From: Folioceros fuciformis
Lineage: Eukaryota; Anthocerotophyta; Anthocerotopsida; Anthocerotales
Direction: 5' to 3'
NCBI GenBank assembly: GCA_049999805.1
Contig: JBNGIO010005480.1
Coordinates: 1 to 64,000 of the forward strand
DNA length: 64,000 nucleotides
The notes below the pieces were generated by a model. That model was not told the origin of the DNA and searched no databases. It saw only the letters and a program-made list of their open reading frames with translations. The position numbers and the translations under genes were made by a program. Shown piece by piece: positions 11,700 to 21,779 of this stretch; within the stretch, counting starts at the first letter, position 1; every line of letters begins with the position of its first letter.

Positions 11700-12085
11700 A
11701 TACCTACATAGTAGGATGGCTACCTACGTACGTAGAGAGAGTACCTACGTGGGAAAATGGAAGAAACCTACGTAGGTAGGGAAGGTACTTATACAATAGA
11801 CACCCTACCTACGGCAATGGGGTAGGCTGTCTNNNNNNNNNNNNNNNNNNNNNNNNNNNNNNNNNNNNNNNNNNNNNNNNNNNNNNNNNNNNNNNNNNNN
11901 NNNNNNNNNNNNNNNNNNNNNNNNNNNNNNNNCAATGGGTGGGAATGGTAGGCAACCTACCTACGAGAGGAGGGGTAGGGAACCTACCTACGAGAGGAGG
12001 GGAAGGAATGGTAGGGACCCTACCTACGAAGGGAGCAATAGGTACCCTACCTACGGAGGGAACATTCCCACCCTACGTAGGGAAG
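11700..12085. repeat. CCTACCTACG / CCTACGTAGG motif cluster
   Basis: On both sides of the gap the motif CCTACCTACG and its palindromic form CCTACGTAGG recur every 20-45 bases, joined by GAGAGGAGGGG-type linkers. The apparent 94-codon plus-strand frame here (repeating PTYERRGR) is a by-product of the repeat and is not called as a gene. Confidence 0.7.
11833..11932. other. Assembly gap (100 N)
   Basis: A run of 100 N inside the repeat-rich insertion. Assembly through the flanking CCTACCTACG repeats probably failed here. Confidence 0.95.
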
Positions 12086-13171
12086 GAGCTCAAGTTGAGG
12101 AACAAGGAGATCCCTCCCCTACCAAACTAGTAGGTGGTGGTAAAGGGATATCCCAAGAGATCCACACGGAGGAAGATACGGTGGAAGTTCGTGGATCCAA
12201 AGAAGACGAATCCCAATAATGGAGGGGGGCCCATTAGCTCAGTCTTCAGACTCTGCCTCCCTTCAGGAGCCCTCCTAGCCACACCTTTTTGAAAAGGGGT
12301 CAACGAATCTTCTATGGTGGCACCGACAGTCCTAATCTTCATCGGCGCGCACTGCCCTAGCAATTATTGGTAGGACTTAGCCCCTTGGTAGGTGTGTGCA
12401 GTTAAAGTTGGTGGCGCCTAGTGTGAGAGAACGGTAGCCCACCACCTACATGTAGGAGAGGGTTCATGTGTCGATCTCTCCTATAAGGAGGGGCTACACA
12501 AAGAAATGAACCACCACATTCTGCACTCTTCTCATGGTGAGTTTTCATGCTCAGCAGAGCGTAGGAATCTCGTTGCCGACTGTGTGCCATCACAGCGCCT
12601 AGTTGTGGCTAGAGTTGCCGTGGTCGAAGTGCTTGGCGGAGGCCTCATATTCTTCCACGGGCACCCCTGCAAGTTGCTTCCCTTGTGAATGGTTGTTGTG
12701 CTGCTGTAGGTGTGTGGCAATACCTATGTGGCTGTTGGCTTGAGGGTAGACTCCAAGGAAAGACTTCCTGGGAGTTATCACTAACAAGCGCAAGCACGCA
12801 GCAACTGGCCTAAGGAAAATCTTGTTGGTCATTGGACGTAGGGAGACGAGCAGTTGGATCGTTGTGGACGGTGTTGTGAGGAGACTTGTGAGGAAGGGGT
12901 GTTGGGTGTAGGGAGGTAGAAATCGGTAGGGGAAGGTACTAGAGCCCTTCCAAGTGAAGAAATGGTGCCTTTCTACCGACTGGATGTGTTGAAGGTACAC
13001 GCTGGGAAAGGTTGAATGTCGTCGGCGAACGATAAATAGAGTTGGAAGGAGCGGAGTAGGCTTGGAGGAAAACTTGTTGGTCGCTGGGCATAGGGAGACG
13101 AGCAACTAGATTGTGGGTAGAGGAAGGTGTTGTAGGGAGCCTTGTGAGGAAAAGGTATTGAGTGTAGGAAG
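12086..13171. other. Repeat-derived non-coding part of the insertion
   Basis: No gene. The segment at about 12810-12960 recurs in diverged form at about 13070-13200: a CTTGTTGGTC start, GGGAGACGAGCA, CTTGTGAGGA and GTAGAAATC blocks appear in the same order, about 245 bp apart. It therefore holds a higher-order repeat upstream of the 102-bp array. Confidence 0.55.
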
Positions 13172-13477
13172 GTAGAAATCTGTAGGGGAGGTACTGGGGC
13201 CCTTCCAAATGAAGGAATGGTGCCTACCTACTGACGCCACGTGTTGCAGGATTGGTAGGAACGTGATTGGAAGGAAGAAATCGGTAGGGGAGGTACTGGG
13301 GCCCTTCCAAGTGAAGGACTGGTGCCTACCTACTGACGAGACGTGTTGCAAGATTGGTAGGAACGTGATTGGAAAGTAGAAATCGGTAGGGGAGGTACTA
13401 GGGCCCTTCCAAGTGAAGGAATGATGCCTACCTATTAATGGGACGTGTCGCCAGATTGGTAGGTACGTGGTTAGAAG
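13172..13477. repeat. 102-bp tandem repeat, three copies
   Basis: Three head-to-tail copies start at 13172, 13274 and 13376. Each opens with a (g/a)AGAAATC block, then GGTAGGGGAGGTACT, GGGCCCTTCCAA and TGCCTACCTA, and ends with an ACGTG..TTGGTAGG block. The spacing is exactly 102 bp and the copies differ at only a few sites. A fourth, more diverged partial copy begins near 12930. Confidence 0.85.
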
Positions 13478-13624
13478 AGTTGACTAGTGTAGGGGAGCGA
13501 TAGACGTAGCTGACCAGGCTCAGAGGGGAGCGATTCCGGGGAAACCTACAACGACCGTGGGATTGATGTGCCCATGATACATGTGAGCGGGTTCCTGGTA
13601 GGGATACCACACCCGCTTGCCCAC

Positions 13625-15861
13625 AGTATGTCTCGAAGGCTTTCCAGTCATTCTGTGATTCCAAGGGAATCAAGAGAGAATTGACGGCGCCGTATACTCC
13701 TCCCTAGAATGGTGTGGCTGAACGGATGAACTGGACCATCCAAGAGAGGATGCATAGTTTGTTGTCAAACTCTGGATTGCCTAACGGATTTTGGGCAGAA
13801 GCAGTGGTTACTACGGTGCATCTTATTAACAGATCTCCTAATAGGGCTGTGGATGAGCAGGTTCCAGAGGAGATGTGGTCAGGAAAGAAGTCGTCATACA
13901 AGCATCTACGAGTGTTTGGCTGCGAGGCATACTACCATGTTCCGAAGGAGTTTCGGGACAACTTGGCACCTAAGTCCAAGAAATGTATTTTTCTTGGCTA
14001 TGGTGAATCTGGTGAGATGGGATACTGTCTATGGGATTTGGAAGCCAAAAGGATGGTTTGCAGCAATGACGTGTTCTTCAATGAGACCAAGATGCACAAG
14101 AAACCTACTCCAACTGTGGAAGTGCGACGTGTGGTTTTTCAAGAAGATGGATTTGACCGTCCTGCGTAGGTTGAACGTCATGATGTGCAGGAACAAGTTC
14201 CTCCCCTTGTAGAAGAAGAGAGAGTACAACCATCTCCGGTTGAGACGCCAGTATTTCGTAGGTTAGGAAGGATCTCACGTCCTCCTAAGAGGTATGTTGC
14301 ATCTCTTGATTATGTCATGTTGATAGATTGTGGGGAGCCTTCTTGTTATCAAGAGGCCATGTCAATGACTGACAAGGACAAGTGGGAGAAGGCAATGCAA
14401 TCGTAGATGGATTCACTCCATAAGAACCAAACTTGGTAGTTGGTTCGGTTGCCTAGGGGCAAAAAGGTGTTGCCATGCAAATGAGTGTATAAGATGAAGG
14501 ACATACCTCATCATGGCAAACCCAAGTACAAGGTATGATTGGTTGCTAAGGGTTTTAAGCAACAGCAAGGTGTTGACTTTGATGAGATTTTCTCGCCAGT
14601 TGTCAAAATGACCACCTTGCGATGTGTTCTTGGTGTGGTTGCGAGGCACGACATGGAACTTGTCCAGATGGATGTGAAGTCGACATTTCTGCATGGTGAT
14701 CTCTAGGAAGAGGTATACATGCAGCAACCAGAGGGTTTCATTGAGAAGGGCAAAGAGAATTTGGTGTGCAAGTTAAAGAAGAGCCTTTATGGTTTGAAGC
14801 AGGCACCCAGAGAGTGGTATTTCAAGTTCCACTCATTTATGCTTTCTCAAGGCTACAAATGTAGCGATGAGGATCATTGCCTCTATACAAAGCAAGCTAA
14901 GGATGGAAGCTTGCTCATTCTAGTCCTTTATGTGGATGATATGCTAATTGCTCGGACTAACAGTGATGAGATTTCAGCGTTGAAGTCAAAGTTGAATGCT
15001 CGCTTTGACATGATAGACTTGGGAGAGGCAAGCCATATTCTTGGCATGCGTATTCGTTGAGACAGACACAAGGGTTTGCTTTACTTGTCTCAGATTGAGT
15101 ACATTAACAAGGTGCTTCAACGTTTCAATATGTAGAAGGGGAAGGTATTGAGTACTCTGTTGCCTCCATATGTGAAACTTTCAAGCAAGGATTGCCCAAG
15201 CTTTGCGGAGGACAAAGCTGAAATGGAGAAGGTTCCATACTCATCAGCTATAGGGAGTTTGATGTATGCAATGATTGCTACACGTCCTGACATGGCCTTT
15301 GTAGTGGGACTGGTTAGCAGGTTTATGTCAAACCCTAGCAAGAAGCATTGGGAGGCAGTGAAAGGAGTTATGAGGTACTTGAATGGTACGAAAGCTTTGT
15401 GCTTATGTTTTGGTAGTGAAGATGCGTCTGTAGAGGGATATACGGATGCTGATTATGCAGGGGATATGGACAAAAAGAGGTTCACATCAGGTTATATCTT
15501 CATGTGCCCTGGAGAGGCAGTCTCATGGCGATCTCGTTTGCAATCGTGCATAACGCTATCTACCACAGAGGCCAAGTATGTTGCAGTGACTGAGGCTTGC
15601 AAGGAAGCCTTGTGGCTTGCTCGTTTAGCGAGAGATTTGGGGATCAAGGTTGAGCTGCCAGTGTTGCATTGTGATAGCCAGCGTGCTATCCAATTGGCCA
15701 AGAATCTAGTGTTTCATGCGAAGACCAAACATGTGGAGGTGAAGTATCACTTCATTCAAAAGGTGTTGGAAGACAAGAGGGTACATCTTGTCAAAGTTCA
15801 CACTAGTCAGAACCCTGCAGATGTTCTTACCAAGAGGCTCTCTTCGGAGCAATTCGCATAA
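13625..15861 (+). pseudogene. copia integrase 3' part, RT and RNase H
   Basis: Continues the element after the insertion: AFQSFCDSKGI, then GVAERMNWTIQERMHSLL (end of the integrase core), SSYKHLRVFGCEAYYHVP, RT from about 14390 with [15 protein letters not shown] and LYVDDMLIA, and RNase H to the stop at 15859. At least eight in-frame stops lie in the joined frame (for example near 13706, 14168, 14404, 14440, 14481, 14537, 14704, 15058 and 15133). They fall where family members have Gln, Arg, Trp or Glu. Confidence 0.9.
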
Positions 15862-15930
15862 GCTCGGACACTCATGGGCATGAGGTAGACTGCTCTCCTA
15901 TGAAGGTAAATTGGCCTTTAAGGGGGAGGT

Positions 15931-16205
15931 TGTAGGGTTATTAAAGCCCAATGTGCTTAGACTAATTTGTTTAGTCTAAGATTAGTGTCTAGTTAAGTAC
16001 CATTAGTTTAGATTAGCTTAAGCTAATCTATAGGAAGCTTCTTGCGCAGCTTCATTTACGCTTCTTGTGAAACTTCCTAGGGAGCTCTTCTAGAGGGTAT
16101 AAATACCCCCTTGAGCTCCCTTGCTATTGAGACTCTATTGTAAGAGTGTGACCTCTCTTTCTCCTCCTCCTTGTCTCTCCTCCTTCACCATGTAGCGATC
16201 CTACA
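15931..16205 (+). repeat. 3' LTR of the plus-strand copia element
   Basis: A 275-bp block opens TGTAGGGTTATT right after the polypurine tract AAGGGGGAGGT and closes GCGATCCTACA, so the ends form the inverted repeat TGTAGG/CCTACA with the TG...CA termini of LTRs. It contains a TATA box and follows the RNase H stop by 70 bp. No matching 5' copy exists upstream of 9751. Confidence 0.85.
16099..16106 (+). promoter_or_regulatory. TATA box in the copia LTR
   Basis: TATAAATA within the LTR, about 100 bp before the LTR end, is where the U3/R promoter of a copia element is expected. Its function in this dead copy is unknown. Confidence 0.6.
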
Positions 16206-16728
16206 CTTTTGCTACAAGCCAAAGGAAGAAGGATCCCCACAAACAACCACAAGAATCATACAAAAAGTTGAAAATGAAAAGGAGTAAACAATAAATTCAA
16301 AAAATACGACTTCTTTGTGATAAGGCATACTAGATTGAAGGACTTCTCCTTTTTATTTTTTGAAAACGTTAAAATTATGTTTAAATTTATGTGATAAATT
16401 AAAAATTAAAAATATATGATAAGTTACTGTATTTTAAAAAGATTAAAAAAATTTAAATTTCAAGCTTTCTTACAAAGTTTGTAGCCTTTGTGGGTAAACT
16501 TTTTGGTTTAAAATATATATATCTTCTTCATCTTAGCTTTTCTATCGTTTGTTTTATTGCAATTAAAACTTTGAAGAAGTAGTATGACCTTTGCTTTGAT
16601 ATAGTGAGAGATTTAATATATGCAATGGAAAATACGTTATAATATATATATATATTCTTGAAAAAGAGATGGAAAGTCTCATCTACTAAGGGCCAAAGGC
16701 CAAAAGGAGTAGCCCCTTTGAGCATCAT

Positions 16729-16922
16729 TCTCAAAAACTGTAACATGCTCTCAAAATGTCATGATGCGGAATAACNNNNNNNNNNNNNNNNNNNNNNNNN
16801 NNNNNNNNNNNNNNNNNNNNNNNNNNNNNNNNNNNNNNNNNNNNNNNNNNNNNNNNNNNNNNNNNNNNNNNNNNNTCTCAAAAACTGTAACATGCTCTCA
16901 AAATGTCATGATGCGGAATAAC
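16729..16922 (+). repeat. 47-bp identical duplication flanking a gap
   Basis: Bases 16729-16775 immediately before the N run are identical to 16876-16922 immediately after it (both begin TCTCAAAAACTG and end GCGGAATAAC). This is what two overlapping contig ends look like when joined with a default gap. Confidence 0.85.
16776..16875. other. Assembly gap (100 N), probably false
   Basis: A run of 100 N between two identical 47-bp ends. The true distance is probably negative (an unmerged overlap). Confidence 0.85.
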
Positions 16923-17491
16923 TAAAGGCCTCTCTGCAATAGGTGTCGAAGAAGACTTGTAACGAAGAAGCCACTAAACGTGTAGTTGTTGCCGTTCTAA
17001 AAATTGTGTTAGCCAATGCTCTTAACAAACCAATGAATACGCTTTGACAACAGAAGGTCACCACCAAGGAAAGAATGCATATGCCCAATTCTGAGTATGT
17101 CATGCATATATAAATCTTATTTTTAATCTGCATATGATCAAGGAAATTATGTCCAGGCAATATTATCATTCAAATATTAAAAAGAAAACGAAAGGAAAGG
17201 AAAGAAAAAGGTCTAGAGTTCCCAAGGGCAATTGGCAAAGTTGAGAAGAGCATACTGCATTGTCTAAGAGCTATTTTGCACCCATTAAATTTATAAGACC
17301 CATTAGTTAAAGTAAATATAATAACTTTATATTAAAAGAAATAAATTTATACAAGTTTATTTATAAGTCAACATGTAGAAGCACTAGCTTTCCTTTGGCC
17401 CTTTCCTGGTTATTTCTATTTCTTTTTGAGGTGGTTCAGTTTTTTCACTTTTTGTCCAATAATTTCTATATTTTTCTATTCATACATGATC

Positions 17492-17591
17492 NNNNNNNNN
17501 NNNNNNNNNNNNNNNNNNNNNNNNNNNNNNNNNNNNNNNNNNNNNNNNNNNNNNNNNNNNNNNNNNNNNNNNNNNNNNNNNNNNNNNNNNN
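17492..17591. other. Assembly gap (100 N)
   Basis: A run of 100 N. It sits immediately next to a fragment of a second BURP copy, which may have confused the assembly. Confidence 0.95.
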
Positions 17592-17750
17592 GTCATTACG
17601 CTTTGCCCAATGACAAATTGCTTCTCCTCCAAGAGGAGTCCCTAGTATTTTGAAAGCAATGTAATAAGGATTCGGATTTCAAGTATCTCCATAACACATA
17701 ACTAGAATGGTTATCTTAAGGTCTTTTAGCTCAAGTTAGGTAACCTATTG
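17592..17750 (-). pseudogene. BURP-domain C-terminal fragment
   Basis: Read on the minus strand this segment aligns with the end of the neighbouring BURP gene. It gives ILVMCYGDT, a stop, then NPNPYYIAFKILG and GGEAICHWAKRND, against LAMCHGDTSNWNPHHLAFKILG and GGEAICHWAEPND in the intact gene. One of the conserved CH pairs has become CY and a stop codon interrupts it. The rest of the copy is missing or hidden by the adjacent gap. It is most simply a partial tandem duplicate that has decayed. Confidence 0.75.
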
Positions 17751-17788
17751 TATAACTTTACTACAACACATTAAAAATGAAACATAAC

Positions 17789-19115
17789 CTATTTGAAGTC
17801 AACATGAAGGATAAGTTGAATGTCATTAGGCTCTGCCCAATGACAAATTGCTTCCCCTCCTGGATGGGTTCCCAGTATTTTGAAAGCAAGATGATGAGGA
17901 TTCCAATTTGAAGTATCTCCATGACACATTGCTAGAGTGGTTATCTTACTGGAATTTGGACTTGAAGATTCCAAGATAATGGTATAAGGTCTAACTAAGT
18001 CCATACTATGACACAACTCAACTCTATATATGGAAAATGGAGAATGACAATTAGCAATAATCGTGTCGTAGTCAGTACCTTCCAATTCCACACTCGTAAC
18101 CGTGAAGTTACCATGTCCAAGAATTTGTTCACTAGATGGTGGCTTTATCGTGTTCAATGCCTCAATGCTGGTAATTGTACTTCCTGTAGGAACCAATGAG
18201 CTTATAAAGTCGATCATATCTTCAAATGATGTTATGCACTGTTTCTTTGCTATTGTAGAAGATGTCTTGGGATTCGGAGTAGAAGGCATTTGTTCACATA
18301 ACCTTGCTGTCTCACGCATAGCTCGTCCTAGCAAAGAGTTTGCTTCAACTTGTAATTTCTCTAAGATGTTGGGTAAGTTAGTTTCCGTGAGTTCTCCAAG
18401 CTGTGTGGTCATAGATCGAGGTAGAAATTGTCGTGGTGTGGCAACCAAATCTGACACAAATTTTGCAGTTGGTACTTGAAACGCTTTGGGCGTGCCTATA
18501 CTTGATATGAGGTCTTTTTCAAGAAACCAAACCAATTTTTCGTGGGCAGTAGGCTCTCCAATGAAAGCAGTTTTCGTGTCTATCGCATTTTGCACTAGAA
18601 CATTGTTATCAGCCTCACTTGTTCGATCGATATCAGGCCATGGGTAAGGACCGAGTTGATTAGCAGAATCAAGATTCGACAATGGAAAAGGACTAGTTGT
18701 ACTAGCCGGATCAATATCCGTCGATGGAGAACCATCCTCACTTGCCAAATTCACATCTTGACATAGGATGCCAGCTCTGGTGCAGAAGCTTAGAACCTTT
18801 GAGCTTGTTTCAAAGTCAAGCTTCAACTTATTTTGTTCCACGGCCGTTAATGGTGACATCAAATTTTGTAGCGCAGCAGGAATATTAATATAGGATAAAT
18901 GTTGATCCCAATAATATTTTCCAGGTATCAATTGCATGTCACCTACATTTAGCTTAGCACCGATAGCAAGCCAACACACCTGTAGAAAACAATATACATG
19001 TGTATTTTAGTAATCATAACACACAATATATATTAGTGTATAACAAAACGCATAGAAGATCTTAACTCACATTTAAAAAAAAGAATAGATAGAAAATGAA
19101 AACATGACATTCCAT
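17789..19115 (-). CDS. BURP-domain secreted protein
   Basis: Two exons are modelled: 19115-19071 (MECHVFIFYLFFFLN, a hydrophobic signal-peptide-like start) and 18979-17789, joined in phase 0 across a GT-AG intron of about 90 bp, giving 411 aa. The C-terminus shows the BURP signature CH-X10-CH-X27-CH-X25-CHW, with MCHGDTSNWNPHHLAFKILG between the last pairs. BURP proteins are plant-specific and mostly cell-wall or apoplast proteins; members include RD22 and the PG1-beta subunit of polygalacturonase. The middle region is Ser/Thr/Pro/Asp-rich and has no second domain. The gene lies in an AT-rich block unlike the genes after 20476. The family is certain; the subtype and role are not. Confidence 0.9.
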
Positions 19116-20075
19116 GGAGGCCGATTTCCACCACACCATCCTGCAAGTTTAACCCCACACTCCATCAAAATATGATGATAAGATTAAATATGAAAATATT
19201 TTTAAAGCTAGTTTGAGCAGATCTACCTCGCTCTTCTACAGCTTAAAGCAAAATCTCAAACATTTGCGAAACTGAAAAGTAAAATGTTTTCTCATGACTT
19301 AAGTTGCAAAAATATGACGATAATAACCTTCATTTAATTCAATCTATCAACAACAAAAATCATGATTGGTAACACATGTGTTAAACTTTCAGCACTCATC
19401 TTACCAACAAAGAACTTGGTAAAGAATTTGAAAGACTACTTATTTAACACCCAAATGGACACTAAGTTTATGCATTTCAAATGTACTAAACATTTAAGTA
19501 TTTCTTACTTTATGGGTAGCAATGTGTAAGACATTATAGAGAAGAGAAGGTAATGAGAACTTGAACCTCTTGGTGAATTTTGAGATGAAAGATGTCAAAG
19601 AACACATGAACTTATATAGTTTGTCAACGTGAATGTAGACTTAAGTGTTGCCAACTCTTTGTGGAAGTATATTTTATGTTTTTTACCAATATTTTATAAG
19701 AAATAGATTCTGGTTGACCAAATTAATGTTAAAAATATATATATTAAATATATATAAATAATTTTTTAAATTAAATATAATTTTTTATATTATATTTAAT
19801 CTATCTTAATCTACTAACAACATCATCTTAATTACAATTCCATATTTTTGAGTCAAATATGCATCATGGTCATCATCAGCATGGACGGAACGTAGTGAGT
19901 GTAAGTTATTTATTGGCTTGGGAAGTTGGCTTGTCAAGTAGTTGACAATACTCATGTATATGTATATAGAAGTGCATCCCTTTTTCAAAACAGTTTAACA
20001 AAATGACATCATGAAATTGTAAATCATAAAAAGTTTACTGTTCTAGAGAAAACTGGGTTTATAGTTTAACTGTGT
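19116..20075. other. AT-rich spacer 5' of the BURP gene
   Basis: No gene recognised. It holds the presumed promoter of the minus-strand BURP gene and a very AT-rich stretch near 19730-19800. It ends at the 400-N gap. Confidence 0.45.
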
Positions 20076-20475
20076 NNNNNNNNNNNNNNNNNNNNNNNNN
20101 NNNNNNNNNNNNNNNNNNNNNNNNNNNNNNNNNNNNNNNNNNNNNNNNNNNNNNNNNNNNNNNNNNNNNNNNNNNNNNNNNNNNNNNNNNNNNNNNNNNN
20201 NNNNNNNNNNNNNNNNNNNNNNNNNNNNNNNNNNNNNNNNNNNNNNNNNNNNNNNNNNNNNNNNNNNNNNNNNNNNNNNNNNNNNNNNNNNNNNNNNNNN
20301 NNNNNNNNNNNNNNNNNNNNNNNNNNNNNNNNNNNNNNNNNNNNNNNNNNNNNNNNNNNNNNNNNNNNNNNNNNNNNNNNNNNNNNNNNNNNNNNNNNNN
20401 NNNNNNNNNNNNNNNNNNNNNNNNNNNNNNNNNNNNNNNNNNNNNNNNNNNNNNNNNNNNNNNNNNNNNNNNNNN
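20076..20475. other. Assembly gap (400 N)
   Basis: A run of 400 N marks the border between the AT-rich BURP region and the GC-richer gene-dense region. Confidence 0.95.
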
Positions 20476-20993
20476 TGGACCGTGTTCCTTCGTCCACGAT
20501 CCGAACAAGATATAGGTTTTGGAGCGTAGCCTCTTCGAGATTAGGAACGTCAGAACCATCTTCCTCGGCATGGACATGCCACTCAACTTTTCCCTGAAGT
20601 CGCCAACAACAACTGCAGCAGCTGCACGCATGGACGCCACTGTACTTCACCTGAATTCCACTTCGAATGGTAAGCCTCACTGGAACACTCCGTGCTAATT
20701 ATTGCATGGAACGATTGTGACTTTCGGAGGAAAGCCCGTCATCTGGAGAACTGGACCACCTTAGTTGCCATGATTCGGGCGGAATGAGTGGGCAGAAACG
20801 CTCCAGATATTACTGTGGCTTCTTGCCCCGCGTTTGCTGAAGCAGGAGCTCCACGGTGCCATAGATCCATCTAGCCAGCCCCCCGAGAAGTTGTCAAAAC
20901 GATACGATAACGTGCATGACCTCCAGGCAGTGTCCACTCCCCAGGCTTGAGGCGGGCAGTCGTAACGAATGCCTGCAAAACACTCCCAACTTC
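20476..20993. other. Spacer 3' of the small secreted protein gene
   Basis: No gene supported. It contains the presumed 3' untranslated region of the minus-strand gene that ends at 20994. A short minus-strand frame (MASMRAAAAVVVGDF) runs into the gap and cannot be judged. Confidence 0.4.
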
Positions 20994-21779
20994 TCATGTA
21001 TCTGGTACGGTGCAGCCGGAACTAGGAGGGGGAGGAGGCAGACTGTTGTCGCCCGTCGTTCCCTTCTTCTTATCTTCTTTGTCCTCCTTGTCCTTGTCTT
21101 TGTCCTCATCCTTGCCCTTGTCCTTACCCGGTGGCCGTGGAGGGGGCCGTAAAGGGGACATATACCCTTGGACATCAGGAGTTGGAGGTACAGGACACGG
21201 ATTGAAATCGTGCGCGATCGGGGGGGAGGGTGGCAGCCTCCGAGCGTTCCCTCGAGCATTCTCCTCCTTAAACGAGACTCCCCTCAAAAGCGAGTGGCCC
21301 CCTCTGGGAACGTCCTCCTCATACTCGTCACGATCATTCTGCAACTGTCCAGCCACCTGTGCCAGAACGAAACATCAGAGCCTGCAGGCAGAAAGAGCAA
21401 GGTACAAGCAGTCCAAAACAGTGTGTCCACTCCAGACACCTACCGGCGGCACTCCTAGCTGATCTGTAAGGGGAGCATCGGCTACTCCAAACTCCTCTGC
21501 ACAAAGCAGCACACCGCGTCATGAGAATGCAGCACGAATAGGTCACGCCTCCAGATCATCACCGACGGAACATTGTCCAGGGCACCATTCCTCCAGGCAG
21601 AAGCATCCGCCCATGACAAAGTACACACTAATCACAATGTACGCGTGCACACAGGAGTCACCAGTTCTATCTGCCAGACGGTGTTCACCAGTATAAAACT
21701 CATCCAAGATCCTTGCCCCATTCGATCCGCTGCAGCTCAGCAATACGAAGGCGAAAACCACGAGCGAAGCTCGCAACAT
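20994..21779 (-). CDS. Small secreted Lys/Asp- and Pro-rich protein
   Basis: Three exons are modelled: 21779-21662, 21496-21444 and 21356-20994, with GT-AG junctions that keep frame (118+53+363 bases), giving 177 aa. The first exon starts MLRASLVVFAFVLLSCSGSNG, a good signal peptide with a likely cleavage after SNGA. The last exon has a Pro-rich block (DFNPCPVPPTPDV, RPPPRPP), then about 22 residues of alternating Lys, Asp and Glu encoded by imperfect GACAAG-type hexamers, then a PPPPPP run. No known domain was recognised. The charged and Pro-rich make-up suggests an extracellular or wall-associated protein. The gene is convergent with nothing and lies downstream of eIF3k on the same strand. 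Confidence 0.6.

Larger units (their letters stand above)
11514..13624. mobile_element. About 2.1-kb insertion in the copia integrase
   Basis: The integrase reading RRDNGGEYV stops making sense at 11513 and resumes at about 13625 with QYVSKAFQSFCDSKGI, exactly where a copia integrase should continue. AGTATGT occurs at 11507-11513 and again at 13625-13631, which fits a 7-bp target-site duplication. The insert shows no transposase or RT, holds many CCTACCTACG/CCTACGTAGG motifs and tandem repeats, and has a 100-N gap. No clear terminal inverted repeats were seen, so its class is unknown. A non-autonomous element is the likeliest reading. Confidence 0.6.
9751..16205 (+). mobile_element. Decayed Ty1/copia retrotransposon (plus strand), interrupted
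   Basis: The order gag (9751 on), zinc knuckle (CYHCHKKSHIRRDC), protease (WIIDSGASFHD), integrase, RT (KKSLYGLKQAPREWY, YVDD), RNase H (YTDADYAGDMDKK, STTEAKYVAV) and a 3' LTR at 15931-16205 is a complete copia series. A 100-N gap sits in gag. The integrase is split by about 2.1 kb of foreign DNA (11514-13624) with a 7-bp target duplication. Many in-frame stops and a 1-base loss near 11150 show the copy is dead. The 5' LTR is absent. Confidence 0.92.
16206..17491. other. AT-rich gene-free region
   Basis: No gene seen. The sequence is AT-rich with poly-A/T runs and a short (TA)n tract near 16640-16655. It includes a 100-N gap flanked by a 47-bp duplication. Confidence 0.5.

Noticed and set aside
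11935-12219. 94-codon frame with repeated PTYERRGR
   Set aside because: The frame follows from the CCTACCTACGAGAGGAGG repeat; a second overlapping frame is equally open, so there is no coding evidence.
13172-13477. Possible CRISPR-like array of 102-bp repeats
   Set aside because: The copies are contiguous with no unique spacers, and the host is a eukaryote; this is a simple tandem repeat.
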